Notes under the pieces: model-generated | Seen by the model: only the letters and a program-made list of their open reading frames with translations | Told to the model about the DNA's origin: nothing | Databases searched by the model: none | Position numbers and translations under genes: made by a program | Shown here: one piece after another, positions 44,168 through 51,482 of the stretch | Numbering within the stretch: the first letter of the stretch is position 1 | Layout of the letters: each line of letters opens with the position of its first letter | NCBI RefSeq assembly: GCF_020884795.1 | Contig: NZ_BBZF01000012.1 | Coordinates: forward strand, 488,664 to 552,663 | Length of the DNA stretch: 64,000 bases | Direction: 5' to 3' | Source of the DNA: Micromonospora okii | GTDB lineage: Bacteria; Actinomycetota; Actinomycetes; Mycobacteriales; Micromonosporaceae

Positions 44168-44334
44168 AGGGTGATTCCTTCCGTCGAGGTGGTCGACGAC
44201 GTCGAGGGGGCCGGCGCGGGCAGGATCAGGGCCCGCGTACCGCCGTTGGTCCTGCGCGTGGTCAGGCCCTCGCTCCGCTTGTGCTCGAAGCGCGGTGCGA
44301 GGCGGAAGCGGCGAAGGCCGCGGTGCGGTTTCAT
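44164..44334 (-). CDS. Small basic phage protein, 56 aa, possibly leaderless
   Basis: An Arg/Thr/Ser-rich 56-residue product (MKPHRGLRRFRLAPRFEHKR at the start). Its TGA overlaps the primase GTG as GTGA, the coupling seen elsewhere in this phage. The ATG lies only 8 bases after the GCATA end of a bipartite motif, so if that motif is a promoter, transcription would begin at or next to the ATG. No ribosome binding site other than a weak AGG is present. Function is unknown. Confidence 0.55.
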   Translation of the reverse strand: MKPHRGLRRFRLAPRFEHKRSEGLTTRRTNGGTRALILPAPAPSTSSTTSTEGITL

Positions 44335-44342
44335 GTCGCGCC

Positions 44343-44369
44343 TATGCGCCAGCGCCCGGCGCGGTGTTC
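44343..44369 (-). promoter_or_regulatory. Bipartite motif 3: TGAACA-N11-GCTGGCGCATA
   Basis: Lies 8 bases before the ATG at 44334 and 22 bases after a terminator, an isolated promoter position for the replication unit. Confidence 0.75.
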
Positions 44370-44390
44370 AGCGGCCGGGCCGGAAATGCA

Positions 44391-44421
44391 AAACGCCCCC
44401 GGCGAGGTGCCGGGGGCGTTT
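44391..44421 (-). terminator. Phage terminator
   Basis: AAACGCCCCCGGC and its perfect 13-base complement around a 5-base loop, 16 bases after the Lsr2-like gene. Confidence 0.9.
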
Positions 44422-44436
44422 GCGGGGCGGTGCGGG

Positions 44437-44664
44437 TCAGGCGACGGGGCGGCCGGTCGCCTTGGTGAACTCCTCCTTGACCGTGCGGGAGAGCCGACCC
44501 CGGTCGCCGACGTCGGTACGGCCCTGCGACCGGGCCCAGGCCCGGACGTCGGCGGCCGACGCGGCGTTGCTCGCCGGGGCCTCGGCGGTGGTCTCGGCGG
44601 TGGTCTCACTCAGGGCCGAGGTGCCGGGAAGCGGGGTCTCGGTCGAGGTGTAGATGTCGGTCAC
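44437..44664 (-). CDS. Lsr2 C-terminal-domain-like DNA-binding protein
   Basis: A 75-residue protein. The last 40 residues (AADVRAWARSQGRTDVGDRGRLSRTVKEEFTKA) match the DNA-binding domain of Lsr2, including the RGR that enters the AT-rich minor groove. The N-terminal Lsr2 dimerisation domain is absent, replaced by a Thr/Ala-rich tail. Lsr2 silences foreign DNA in actinobacteria; a domain-only phage version could compete with host Lsr2 (inference). The GTG start follows AGGGAG. Confidence 0.8.
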   Translation of the reverse strand: MTDIYTSTETPLPGTSALSETTAETTAEAPASNAASAADVRAWARSQGRTDVGDRGRLSRTVKEEFTKATGRPVA

Positions 44665-44718
44665 GGTGACTCCCTGGGGAAGTAGTGGTTACGGTGCCCG
44701 TCCGGGCTCTCGAAACGC

Positions 44719-45189
44719 TTATGCGCCAGCGACGGCGGATTGTTCATCCGGGTCTCGCTCGGTTCCGAGCGGGAACGGCGTCGACAGCTCGACGCCGACC
44801 TGTCGCATGTGCTCGGCGTGCGCCGCGGGGGCGTGCTCGGCCAACAGCGCCTCGGCACGGCGCAGGCGGACGTACACCCGCGCCCAGGTCGCTAGCGTCT
44901 GGACGGCGTAGGACTCGCCGACGCTGCGCCGGACCCGCTTCACTAACGCGACGCCGTACGACTCGCGGGCGTGTAAACGCTGTTTCTCTGCGCCGTCGAG
45001 GCCGAGGCGGATCGCGTCTTCCCAACTCGCGTACGCCTTGCACTGGGCCACCCACGGGGACATGCCGTGAAGGTCTCCCGTGTCGCGGAACCCCTCTTGC
45101 GCCGGGCGGTACGCGCCGATACCGACCCGGCGCAGCGCCCGCACGCAGAGGGTTTCGTACGCGGTGCCTTTCCGCTTCGCGGCGCTCAC
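44719..45189 (-). CDS. Holliday-junction-resolvase-like PD-(D/E)xK nuclease
   Basis: A 156-residue nuclease-fold protein. KGTAYETLCVRALRRVG, FRDTGDLHG and WVAQCKAY supply the Glu, Asp and Gln-x-Lys of the PD-(D/E)xK core, as in actinophage proteins annotated as Holliday junction resolvases. It probably processes recombination or replication intermediates. Its last codons and stop form a bipartite motif; a GTTTACACG site lies within the gene. Confidence 0.75.
   Translation of the reverse strand: MSAAKRKGTAYETLCVRALRRVGIGAYRPAQEGFRDTGDLHGMSPWVAQCKAYASWEDAIRLGLDGAEKQRLHARESYGVALVKRVRRSVGESYAVQTLATWARVYVRLRRAEALLAEHAPAAHAEHMRQVGVELSTPFPLGTERDPDEQSAVAGA
44720..44745 (-). promoter_or_regulatory. 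Bipartite motif 4: TGAACA-N10-GCTGGCGCATA
   Basis: The motif is the last seven codons and stop of the resolvase gene. The next gene, Lsr2-like, starts 55 bases further. Confidence 0.7.
44970..44978 (-). promoter_or_regulatory. GTTTACACG site 4
   Basis: Inside the resolvase gene, but in a different frame (Leu-His codons) from the other coding copies, so it is not explained by one conserved peptide. Confidence 0.5.
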
Positions 45190-45464
45190 GAGGGGACTCC
45201 CGAGATCAGCGCCACGGCGCGCGGGGCATCGCGGGGCAGCAACGCCAGGCTTCGGCGCAGTACGGCCAAAGCCTCGTGATAGTGAGCGCCCTGCCAGGCA
45301 CCCACGGTCTCGACGACCGCCGTCACGCGTAGCCCGTCAACGGCCGGGCGCGTGGCACCCGACGTCAGGATTACCCGATGCGGGTCGACGAACGGGGCGT
45401 AGCGGGCGGCCTCGGCATCGTCGTGTGCAATTAGGACAACGCAGCGCGGGCGAGGGGTGCTCAC
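45186..45464 (-). CDS. Phage hypothetical protein, 92 aa
   Basis: A small alpha/beta protein (CVVLIAHDDAEAARYAPFVD, HRVILTSGATRPAVDGLRVTAVVET). GTG start overlaps the upstream stop (GTGA), and its own stop overlaps the resolvase start, so it is coupled on both sides. No family recognised. Confidence 0.6.
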   Translation of the reverse strand: MSTPRPRCVVLIAHDDAEAARYAPFVDPHRVILTSGATRPAVDGLRVTAVVETVGAWQGAHYHEALAVLRRSLALLPRDAPRAVALISGVPS

Positions 45465-45940
45465 AGCATCACCTCGACGCCCTCGGCCAGCACCGCGGCG
45501 ACCGTCGGGCACGGGTAGGTATCGGCGACATAGCAATACGGGTCGCCGCCGGCTGTGCAGTGCTCGCACACGGCGACGTCAGGTGCGTTGACGTAGGTAC
45601 CCGTGATCGGCTTGTGCAGCGCCAGCACCGCCCGCACGGCGCGTTCCGCAGGTGGCACCGGCACGGGCAAGAAACACACGTCCGCGTCAGCCCCCGGCGT
45701 CTTTCGCAAGTTGCGCCGCAAGACGTCGAGGCACCGCAGGTAGCCGGGCCCGGTCTCCGCGCCCGGCACCACGAACGCACGGGCCGTGCGCTGACCGCCC
45801 AGGTTGCGCCAGCATGCGCCGTGCGTGGACGCGAGGAACGCACCGCGGACCTCGGGATGCGTGGCAATCAGCGCACGGCGTGCGGCGCGTGCATCGGGTA
45901 GGGTGCGGGCGAGCACGGTCACGCGGCCAGGGACACTCAC
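45461..45940 (-). CDS. Phage hypothetical protein, 159 aa
   Basis: A mixed alpha/beta protein with ARAARRALIATHPEVRGAFL near the start and a C-terminal Cys cluster (VCEHCTAGGDPYCYVADTYPCPT) that may bind zinc. The GTG at 45940 overlaps the upstream stop as GTGA. Confidence 0.6.
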   Translation of the reverse strand: MSVPGRVTVLARTLPDARAARRALIATHPEVRGAFLASTHGACWRNLGGQRTARAFVVPGAETGPGYLRCLDVLRRNLRKTPGADADVCFLPVPVPPAERAVRAVLALHKPITGTYVNAPDVAVCEHCTAGGDPYCYVADTYPCPTVAAVLAEGVEVML

Positions 45941-46158
45941 CGCGTCACCTCGGTACCCGGCACGGCAACCCAGACCGGGGCGCACTCCTCGACCCGGACC
46001 CGCACACCGCGCCGGGTGATCCGCGAGCGGGAGCACGAGGCCGCGCCCCGGGTGGCGTAGGGCCCCGTCGAGGCGACGCAGACGCCGTCGGCGCTGTACG
46101 CGGCGGCCCGGTACATCGGGGCGTAGGGCTCGACGTACTCGCGGGCGTAGCTACTCAT
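45937..46158 (-). CDS. Phage hypothetical protein, 73 aa
   Basis: A short protein of beta character (YREYVEPYAPMYRAAAYSADGVCVAS-like start). ATG overlaps the upstream stop (ATGA). No family recognised. Confidence 0.55.
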   Translation of the reverse strand: MSSYAREYVEPYAPMYRAAAYSADGVCVASTGPYATRGAASCSRSRITRRGVRVRVEECAPVWVAVPGTEVTR

Positions 46159-46337
46159 GCGGTCACCTCGACCCAGGTCTGTTCGGCGCGGAAGATGCGA
46201 GCGCCGGGGTACAGCGAGGCGTAGTCGCGCGCCCCGCGCTCGCTCGTGTAAGTGCGTCCGGCGGGCGTGGCGTGGTAACCCGACCGGCGCGGAATGGCGA
46301 CCCGCCACACGACCGGCGGGAGGTACGGCGTTTCCAT
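46155..46337 (-). CDS. Small phage protein, 60 aa
   Basis: A basic short protein (VVWRVAIPRRSGYHATPAGR). The ATG at 46337 has GGAGGG upstream, close after a terminator with a T-rich tail. First gene of the coupled set 46337-44719. Confidence 0.6.
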   Translation of the reverse strand: METPYLPPVVWRVAIPRRSGYHATPAGRTYTSERGARDYASLYPGARIFRAEQTWVEVTA

Positions 46338-46358
46338 TTCGACCCTCCAAAAATGAAA

Positions 46359-46402
46359 GGCCCCGAGGCCGGCGGCCCTTTGGCAGCGCCGACCCCGGGG
46401 CC
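46359..46402 (-). terminator. Phage terminator with T-tract
   Basis: GGCCCCG and CGGGGCC close a large hairpin. On the minus strand it is followed by TTTCATTTTT, making it the most classical intrinsic terminator here. It lies between inverted repeat F and the gene at 46337. Confidence 0.8.
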
Positions 46403-46445
46403 GTTGTCAGATCAGTTCCACTCGAATTCGCGCAACGGGGCCCCT

Positions 46446-46467
46446 TTCCGCTAGCCGGTTAGCGTAC
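46446..46467 (-). promoter_or_regulatory. Inverted repeat operator F
   Basis: TTCCGCTA-N6-TAGCGTAC, the most diverged copy, just after the directionality factor gene. No -10 is visible downstream, and a terminator separates it from the next gene, so it may block rather than start transcription. Confidence 0.55.
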
Positions 46468-46472
46468 GACGG

Positions 46473-47183
46473 TCAGTAGGCGGGCTGGACGGTATCGCCC
46501 GGGGCGCGGCCGATCACGTCGAGAACCGGCTTCATGAAGCTGCGCTGTGCGCCGGTTGCCTTCGCCGTGTACTCGACCAGTTCGAGGGCCAACCACGCCT
46601 CGGCCGGGCCGTCGATCTCGGTCAGCGCGGCCTCGGCGGTGCCGATGTCGCGGACCAATGACCAGGACCCCGACACGAACTTGAACCGACCCAACGACGG
46701 ATCGTCCGCCAACGTGAAGTAGGTCGTGATACGCGGCCCGCACCCGCGGCCCGCCTTCGCGGCATCCTTCCGGTCAGCGAAACTCGCCGGGCACGCGCAC
46801 GGCGTGCCCTTCGCCGGGTCCGTGGCGTCCGTGCCGGTCTGCTCGACGCCGTCACAGCGCCGGATCGCGCCGCGCGGGCCGAACAGGACCATTTCCTGCC
46901 TGACCGCGGCGGGGCCGTCGAGGAGGATCTTCACGCGCGGGGCGGTGGTGAAGACTTCGAGGTTATCCTCGCCCTTGGTTTCCCACGTCTGCGCCGGGTC
47001 GCCGCCGAACAGCCGGCGCACGGCCTCGGCGACATCGGGGTCGCCGGTCGTCACGCGCCACTTGTCGAGGGCCATCGGGCGATCGTTGATTTGCGTGCCG
47101 CTACGGAACCTGCCGACAATGTCCTGTCGCTGACGCGGTTTCGGCGCGGCCTCGGGGTCGGTCTCCCAGATACGTAGGCCCAT
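46473..47183 (-). CDS. Recombination directionality factor-like protein (phiC31 gp3 type)
   Basis: A 236-residue protein. VGRFRSGTQINDRPMALDKWRVTTGDPDVAEAVRRLFGG and the Cys-rich RRCDGVEQTGTD-CACPASFADRKDAAKAGRGC segment resemble actinophage gp3-like proteins. In phiC31, gp3 binds the serine integrase and turns integration into excision. This predicts a large serine integrase elsewhere in the prophage, in agreement with insertion into a protein-coding gene. The ATG at 47183 follows AAAGGAG. Confidence 0.75.
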   Translation of the reverse strand: MGLRIWETDPEAAPKPRQRQDIVGRFRSGTQINDRPMALDKWRVTTGDPDVAEAVRRLFGGDPAQTWETKGEDNLEVFTTAPRVKILLDGPAAVRQEMVLFGPRGAIRRCDGVEQTGTDATDPAKGTPCACPASFADRKDAAKAGRGCGPRITTYFTLADDPSLGRFKFVSGSWSLVRDIGTAEAALTEIDGPAEAWLALELVEYTAKATGAQRSFMKPVLDVIGRAPGDTVQPAY

Positions 47184-47286
47184 TAAGGGACTCCTTTTGT
47201 GGGCGCGCGGGCGCAATTACGCCTGTCGTTTGAGCCGGGCGGCGAAGGGGCCCGGACCCCGCGCGCGAACGGGTGGTCACACCGCT

Positions 47287-47312
47287 TATGCGCCAGCGAG
47301 GCGCGATTGTTC
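47287..47312 (-). promoter_or_regulatory. Bipartite motif 5: TGAACA-N10-GCTGGCGCATA
   Basis: Overlaps the end of the homing-endonuclease gene and lies 100 bases before the directionality factor start. No bipartite copy is nearer to that gene. Confidence 0.7.
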
Positions 47313-47739
47313 AGCCGCGGGGGAGGCCCGGCGGACGGGAGATCGACGGCGGGACCTTCGAGGTCAGCGGGGCGCGGCCCAGAACCTCGGCGATCTTCGC
47401 GGACCTCCTCGCGCCCATGTGCGGGAGGATCGCGCGCATGACCGCCTCAGCCTTCGGGCCCTGTGCCTCGGCGTGCCACATGGCCCGGTTGGGGGCAGGC
47501 TTCAGAGAGAGCCGAACTGATACGCCCATGAGGGTTGCAGCGCGGCCGGTCACGTCCCTATCCGTCATCGCCAGACGCACGCGGGGGTACCGGCCCCTCT
47601 GAAGGTCAAATGCGCCCTCGCCTTCGAGAAGGCCGGCGAGCCAGATCACGTCATCCCTGCGCGCGGTTTCGATCGGGGCACCCGACGGGGCGCAGTCCCG
47701 GCACACGCAGTCTCCGTTGTCGACAATGACTGTCTTCAC
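47311..47739 (-). CDS. LAGLIDADG-type homing endonuclease-like protein
   Basis: A 142-residue protein with one LAGLIDADG-type helix (WLAGLLEGEGAFDL) followed by RGRYPRVRLAMTDRDVTGRAATLMG and AILPHMGARRSAKIAEVL, as in single-motif homing endonucleases that act as dimers. It is free-standing, not within an intron or intein that I can see. The GTG at 47739 overlaps the upstream stop by 4 bases. A CVCRDC motif near the start may bind metal. Confidence 0.75.
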   Translation of the reverse strand: MKTVIVDNGDCVCRDCAPSGAPIETARRDDVIWLAGLLEGEGAFDLQRGRYPRVRLAMTDRDVTGRAATLMGVSVRLSLKPAPNRAMWHAEAQGPKAEAVMRAILPHMGARRSAKIAEVLGRAPLTSKVPPSISRPPGLPRG

Positions 47740-48026
47740 CGGGACATCACCACCCCGACGCACATCGCCAACAACGCCAGCGCGGTCAAGCCGTACAACG
47801 TCAGCGCGTACGGCGCGGCGACCCGGGCGCGGACCTCCTCGGGGGTCTCGCCGGTCACCTCCTCGACCGTGATGCGAAAGCGCTGTGACTCGCCGAAGTA
47901 GTGGGTCACCTCGACGTCAACCGTGCGCCCACGCGCTATGGCGGTGATCAGGTCACGCCCGGACGCGCCCAGGCCGTCACCCTCGACCCGCTCGCAGCGC
48001 GCGGCGATCTCCTCGGGCGTCATCAC
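47736..48026 (-). CDS. Small phage membrane protein, 96 aa
   Basis: A soluble N-terminal part (VDVEVTHYFGESQRFRITVEEV) with a C-terminal membrane helix (YALTLYGLTALALLAMCVGVVM). The start codon overlaps the upstream stop as GTGA, although an ATG 3 bases on is possible. Unknown role. Confidence 0.65.
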   Translation of the reverse strand: MMTPEEIAARCERVEGDGLGASGRDLITAIARGRTVDVEVTHYFGESQRFRITVEEVTGETPEEVRARVAAPYALTLYGLTALALLAMCVGVVMSR

Positions 48027-48838
48027 GCGGCCCGCCGCGGCGCGGGGGTCCGGGCGGCGGCGGGGGCCGGCTTCGAGCCGGTCAGCGGGAGACCGATCAC
48101 GGTTTCCTTCATTGACCGATCCCAGTCGAAGACGCTACGCAGCGTCTTAAACACCTCGAACACCTCGGCGTCACAGCGCACCGGGACCAGCGACCACCCC
48201 TCCGGGCGGACGTGCAGCACGGCCCCGGCGTTGCCGGGCGGGAGCGGTACGCGGGTGCGGTCCGGGCGGATGATGTAGTCAGCGTGCCGGTACGCGGCTA
48301 GCTGTAGCGCGACCTCGGGGTGAACGCCCGAGCGGGTCGTCTTCCAGTCGAGCCAAACGCGCTGACCGTCGATCACGCCGTACGCGTCGAAGCTACCGGC
48401 GTAGTCGTGCGCCTCGCTCCACACGGTCTCCTCGGTCAGGATGATTTCCGGCGAGAAGACGCGCAGGAAGGCGGCGAAGTGGTCGACGAACGGCTGATAG
48501 TCCGGGTGCACGCGGCCGACGGGCTGACCCTTCGCCATGCGCTCGAAGATGTCGTGAGCTGCGGTGCCGGTCTCGGCGGCCTTCGCCGTGTCGCGCCGGG
48601 GCGCACCCTTCAGGTAGTCGATCACGCCCTGCCGGTCGCCGCGAATGCGCAGCCCGACTAGCTCGCCGAGGTTGTCGGCGGCGTACTCTGCGACCACCTT
48701 CGAGGCCCAATGCTGCAAGAACGGCTTCGGGAGCATCCCCAGGATGGACGTCACCCCGGGGGCTTTCGCGCCGGTCTCGGGATTCACGTAGAAACGTGAG
48801 CCCCCCCGGCTAATGGTATTGATTTTGGGCGTGGTCAT
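48023..48838 (-). CDS. RecB/Cas4-family exonuclease
   Basis: A 271-residue PD-(D/E)xK exonuclease. GTAAHDIFERMAKGQPV contains the first His-type motif, SFDAYGVIDGQRVWLDWKTT supplies the Asp, Asp and Lys of the core, and LQLAAYRHADYI follows with the QxxxY helix of Cas4/RecB nucleases. It may generate single-stranded ends for recombination. The ATG at 48838 has AGGAGG upstream and follows a bipartite motif. Confidence 0.82.
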   Translation of the reverse strand: MTTPKINTISRGGSRFYVNPETGAKAPGVTSILGMLPKPFLQHWASKVVAEYAADNLGELVGLRIRGDRQGVIDYLKGAPRRDTAKAAETGTAAHDIFERMAKGQPVGRVHPDYQPFVDHFAAFLRVFSPEIILTEETVWSEAHDYAGSFDAYGVIDGQRVWLDWKTTRSGVHPEVALQLAAYRHADYIIRPDRTRVPLPPGNAGAVLHVRPEGWSLVPVRCDAEVFEVFKTLRSVFDWDRSMKETVIGLPLTGSKPAPAAARTPAPRRAA

Positions 48839-48877
48839 GCGGGGGCCTCCTATGCGCGCGGATGCGTACATAGGGCC

Positions 48878-48903
48878 TATGCGCCAGCAATTGCGCACTG
48901 TTC
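48878..48903 (-). promoter_or_regulatory. Bipartite motif 6: TGAACA-N10-GCTGGCGCATA
   Basis: Directly after a terminator and 39 bases before the exonuclease start, the expected promoter position. Confidence 0.75.
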
Positions 48904-48909
48904 ACGCAA

Positions 48910-48942
48910 GAGACCCGCCAGGGACGGGGCCGGGCGGGTCTC
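48910..48942 (-). terminator. Phage terminator
   Basis: GAGACCCGCC and GGCGGGTCTC, perfect 10 bp, between the long inverted repeat and bipartite motif 6. Confidence 0.8.
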
Positions 48943-48971
48943 GCGGGGGAGGGGTCGGGGTGCCGTGCCGA

Positions 48972-49064
48972 AGTGACGCCAGTAGCTACACTCCCGTATT
49001 TCTCTCTTAGAAGAAGAAGAAGACTCTAGAGAGAGAATAGGGAAGTGTAGGAACCTGCGTCACT
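48972..49064. repeat. 93-bp interrupted inverted repeat with purine loop
   Basis: Outer arms AGTGACGC (48972-48979) and GCGTCACT (49057-49064), then CTACACTCCCGTATT (48986-49000) against AATAGGGAAGTGTAG (49036-49050), around a GA-rich purine tract. It is much more AT-rich than the rest of the phage and the right outer arm overlaps a stop codon. Terminator, replication start or structured RNA are all possible. Confidence 0.65.
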
Positions 49065-49647
49065 CCGTCACCTCGGCGTGAAGTGCCTCGGCCCGCGCTA
49101 TCAGCCGCGCCAGCACCGCTCGCGCCTGCTCGCGGCCTCGCCCGCGCAGCTCGCGCGCCTGCTCGGCGGTCACACGCTCGACCATGACCAGTGCCGCGGC
49201 GAGCGCCCGCGCGGCGTCTAGCTGGGGATCGGTCTCGCCGAGTGTTGACAACTTCGCCGAGGTCGCGGCGCGAGAGTCCCGCTTTCGTTCGGCGAAGTTG
49301 TCCGCACGCAACCCGAGGTCTTCGAGCTGGTCCGGCGCTAGTCGCTCCCGCGCCAGCCTGGATATGTGGTGCCGGATCGCGGTCTGCGCCGTCGTCGCGG
49401 CGTCGCGTGCCCACCCGGTCTCGGCGTAGGCGCTGCGGACGTACTCCCGGTAAGCGGGCGTCGCGCCCCGCCAATCGGGGTCGCCGCTCCCGGTCTTGAA
49501 ATGCTCTCGCAGATCGAATATCAACCCGGCGGCCTCGCGGTAGAGCGCCGTCCGGCGTGCGGCATCGTCGCCGACCCGGCGCAGCGCACGCAGTACCCGT
49601 AGCAGTTGCGCGCGTAGCTTGTCGCGTGGACTATCCATTTCGGTCAT
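49060..49647 (-). CDS. Phage hypothetical protein, 195 aa, helical
   Basis: An Arg/Ala/Glu-rich helical protein (LRAQLLRVLRALRRVGDDAARRTALYREAAGLIFDL and a long C-terminal coiled-coil-like part). A DNA-binding or scaffolding role is possible but not supported by a motif. The ATG at 49647 is one of two; the other is at 49638. It follows a terminator at 49762-49807. Confidence 0.6.
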   Translation of the reverse strand: MTEMDSPRDKLRAQLLRVLRALRRVGDDAARRTALYREAAGLIFDLREHFKTGSGDPDWRGATPAYREYVRSAYAETGWARDAATTAQTAIRHHISRLARERLAPDQLEDLGLRADNFAERKRDSRAATSAKLSTLGETDPQLDAARALAAALVMVERVTAEQARELRGRGREQARAVLARLIARAEALHAEVTE

Positions 49648-49748
49648 GCGGGTGCGTCCCGTCCTGTCGCGTGGGGGTACCGGCAGCATAAACCGCGCTC
49701 GGCGGCGAGCGTGGTACCGAGCCGATGTCTTATGCCTGTCTTAAAGCA

Positions 49749-49757
49749 TGTGTAAAC
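49749..49757 (-). promoter_or_regulatory. GTTTACACA site 5 (one-base variant)
   Basis: Noncoding, right after the terminator at 49762-49807. It might also serve as a TTTACA -35 box with TAAGAC 18 bases on. Confidence 0.45.
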
Positions 49758-49761
49758 GCAA

Positions 49762-49807
49762 AAGGCCCCCGTGACGGTCAGCCTAAGCTGATCATCACGG
49801 GGGCCTT
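49762..49807 (-). terminator. Phage terminator
   Basis: AAGGCCCCCGTGA pairs with TCACGGGGGCCTT and continues inward (GGTCAGC/GCTGATC) to a 4-base CTAA loop; the longest hairpin in the phage. Confidence 0.9.
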
Positions 49808-49835
49808 GATCACGACCGTGTGAGAGTGATGTGGG

Positions 49836-50516
49836 TTACAGCATGTGTGCTAGGGCGTCGACCTGGGCACGCAGCGCTGCGAGCGTGCTTCCGTTGGTGA
49901 TCTCGGCGGCGACCGGGTGATCCAAAAGCGCCACTTCGCTAACGTGCCGGTCGGACTCGTCCTGACCCGGGCGGACCACCCGGACCAGCGTCCCGCCCGC
50001 GGCCCGGATCGACGCCGCCTCGTTCGGGAATCTGACGTCCGTGATGACGACCGGCACGCGGCGCGTCGGGTCGGTTACCTCGTCCATCACCACGCTGACC
50101 CAGAAATGCGGGTCGAGGTGCCGCACGCCGACGCCGACTTGTTGCAGAGTGCGGCGGACCTCGCGGATTTCCTTCGCACCCTCCCATCCGACCTCGGCGA
50201 CGACCTCGGACAGCCGGCGCGACCCGGCGACCGTGTCGACCGGGACCACGATCGGGTCCGCGATCAGTGCGGCTTCCTTCAGCGCGTCGGCGAACGCGTA
50301 CCGCCGGAAGCCGTGCGCCTCGACCAGCCGCGCCGCGACCGTGTCTTTCCCGGCGCGGGCCCGGCCGAGGAGACCGACCAGCGGCGGGGGCGGGGCGGCG
50401 AGGGCCGTACGGGGGCGGGGCGGGACGGTGTCGCGAGCGTCAGCGGCCCGGGGCGGGTACAGGGCGTCGATCAGGGCCGCGAGGTCGTCCGCAGCGCGGT
50501 CGAAGGTGACGGTCAC
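49836..50516 (-). CDS. Deoxynucleoside monophosphate kinase
   Basis: A 226-residue P-loop kinase that phosphorylates dNMPs to dNDPs for phage DNA synthesis. Walker A is LLGRARAGKDTVAARL (about 49-64). FRRYAFADALKEAAL, the motif RRTLQQVGVGVRHLDPHFWV and VVITDVRFPNEAASI are the characteristic dNMP kinase stretches. The GTG at 50516 overlaps the upstream stop as GTGA. Confidence 0.88.
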   Translation of the reverse strand: MTVTFDRAADDLAALIDALYPPRAADARDTVPPRPRTALAAPPPPLVGLLGRARAGKDTVAARLVEAHGFRRYAFADALKEAALIADPIVVPVDTVAGSRRLSEVVAEVGWEGAKEIREVRRTLQQVGVGVRHLDPHFWVSVVMDEVTDPTRRVPVVITDVRFPNEAASIRAAGGTLVRVVRPGQDESDRHVSEVALLDHPVAAEITNGSTLAALRAQVDALAHML

Positions 50517-50821
50517 GCGGGCACCTCCTCGGTCGACAGCCTGCCCAGCTCGCCCGCGCTCAGGTGCGCCCGCCCGCAGTAGCAGTGCCCCCGGGGCGTC
50601 GCACAGACAGTCATGCCGACCACGGCGGGCTTCAGGCACACGTCAGGGCAGAACGTCGGGTACCCGCCGGCCGATCCGGGGTCGCCGGTCGAGGAGACCA
50701 CCCACGCGCCCGGGGCCCCGGCGTGCGTGCCGACGCGGGTCACGCGGCCCAGGGCGCGGCCGGTAAGGACCAGCGTGCCCGAGGTGATCTCGATACCGTT
50801 TCGCGTGATGGTGACGGTCAT
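50513..50821 (-). CDS. Phage hypothetical protein, 102 aa
   Basis: A beta-type N-terminus (MTVTITRNGIEITSGTLVLTGRALGRV) and a Cys-rich end (CPDVCLKPAVVGMTVCATPRGHCYCGRAH) that may bind zinc. The ATG overlaps the RNA ligase stop (ATGA). No family recognised. Confidence 0.6.
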   Translation of the reverse strand: MTVTITRNGIEITSGTLVLTGRALGRVTRVGTHAGAPGAWVVSSTGDPGSAGGYPTFCPDVCLKPAVVGMTVCATPRGHCYCGRAHLSAGELGRLSTEEVPA

Positions 50822-51447
50822 GCGCTCTCGCCCTTCGGCCGGTCGTCGCCCTCAATGAGGGCCTTGAACACGCAACCGGCGGCGGAGTGAAAGACAATGA
50901 CGCCTTCCGGTCTGTCGAAACCGGGGGCTGCGAAGGACCCACCGCGCCGAAGGTCGTCGAGCACGGACGCCACGCGGCCCGTGTCGAACGTGTGCCGGGC
51001 GAGCACGGGCACCACGCCCAGGCCGATACTGTCGCTTACGTCGAGATCGGTATACCGGCTGACGTTGAACAGGCTGAAGCGCCGGTCACCGCGCGGCAGG
51101 CCGTAGCCGCGCTGAATACCGTGGCCCCACCATTCGCCGTAGTGGTAGCCGGGGCCGAGGCGGGCGACCAGCGTCGCGGCGTGCTCGCGCACCCAGGCGG
51201 CGAAACCGAAGTTATCGTCTCCCGGGGTGATGATTCGCTTACGGGACTGCGCGCCGACGAACCACCCTTCGCCGTTGACCTCGATGCACCCGGGCGCGAC
51301 CGGGTAACAGCCGAAGTAGTCACGGGCGGCGCTCACGGGGCGCGGCTCGATGATGACGGCGGCGTTCGTGCCGTCGATCTTCTCGGTCACGATCATGTCG
51401 CGGTGAAGGCGCGGCGTCTTCGGCCACGCCCTGAACTCCGGTGCCAT
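50818..51447 (-). CDS. RNA ligase family protein
   Basis: A 209-residue nucleotidyltransferase. The adenylated Lys is in EKIDGTNA (Lys23, the KxDG motif). Motif III-like YGEWWGHGIQRGY, motif IV-like RPEGVIVFHS and motif V FKALIE follow at normal spacing. Length and order fit small actinophage RNA ligases, which may repair cleaved tRNA or seal nicks. The ATG at 51447 has AGGGAG upstream and lies 35 bases after a bipartite motif. Confidence 0.85.
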   Translation of the reverse strand: MAPEFRAWPKTPRLHRDMIVTEKIDGTNAAVIIEPRPVSAARDYFGCYPVAPGCIEVNGEGWFVGAQSRKRIITPGDDNFGFAAWVREHAATLVARLGPGYHYGEWWGHGIQRGYGLPRGDRRFSLFNVSRYTDLDVSDSIGLGVVPVLARHTFDTGRVASVLDDLRRGGSFAAPGFDRPEGVIVFHSAAGCVFKALIEGDDRPKGESA

Positions 51448-51482
51448 GCGGCTCCCTACGTCGATTGAACGGACGCAGGGCA

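Noticed and set aside
49749..49792. GTTTACAC as a general -35 promoter box
   Set aside because: At site 5 a TAAGAC follows at 18 bases, but the other copies have no consistent -10 and several are deep inside genes.
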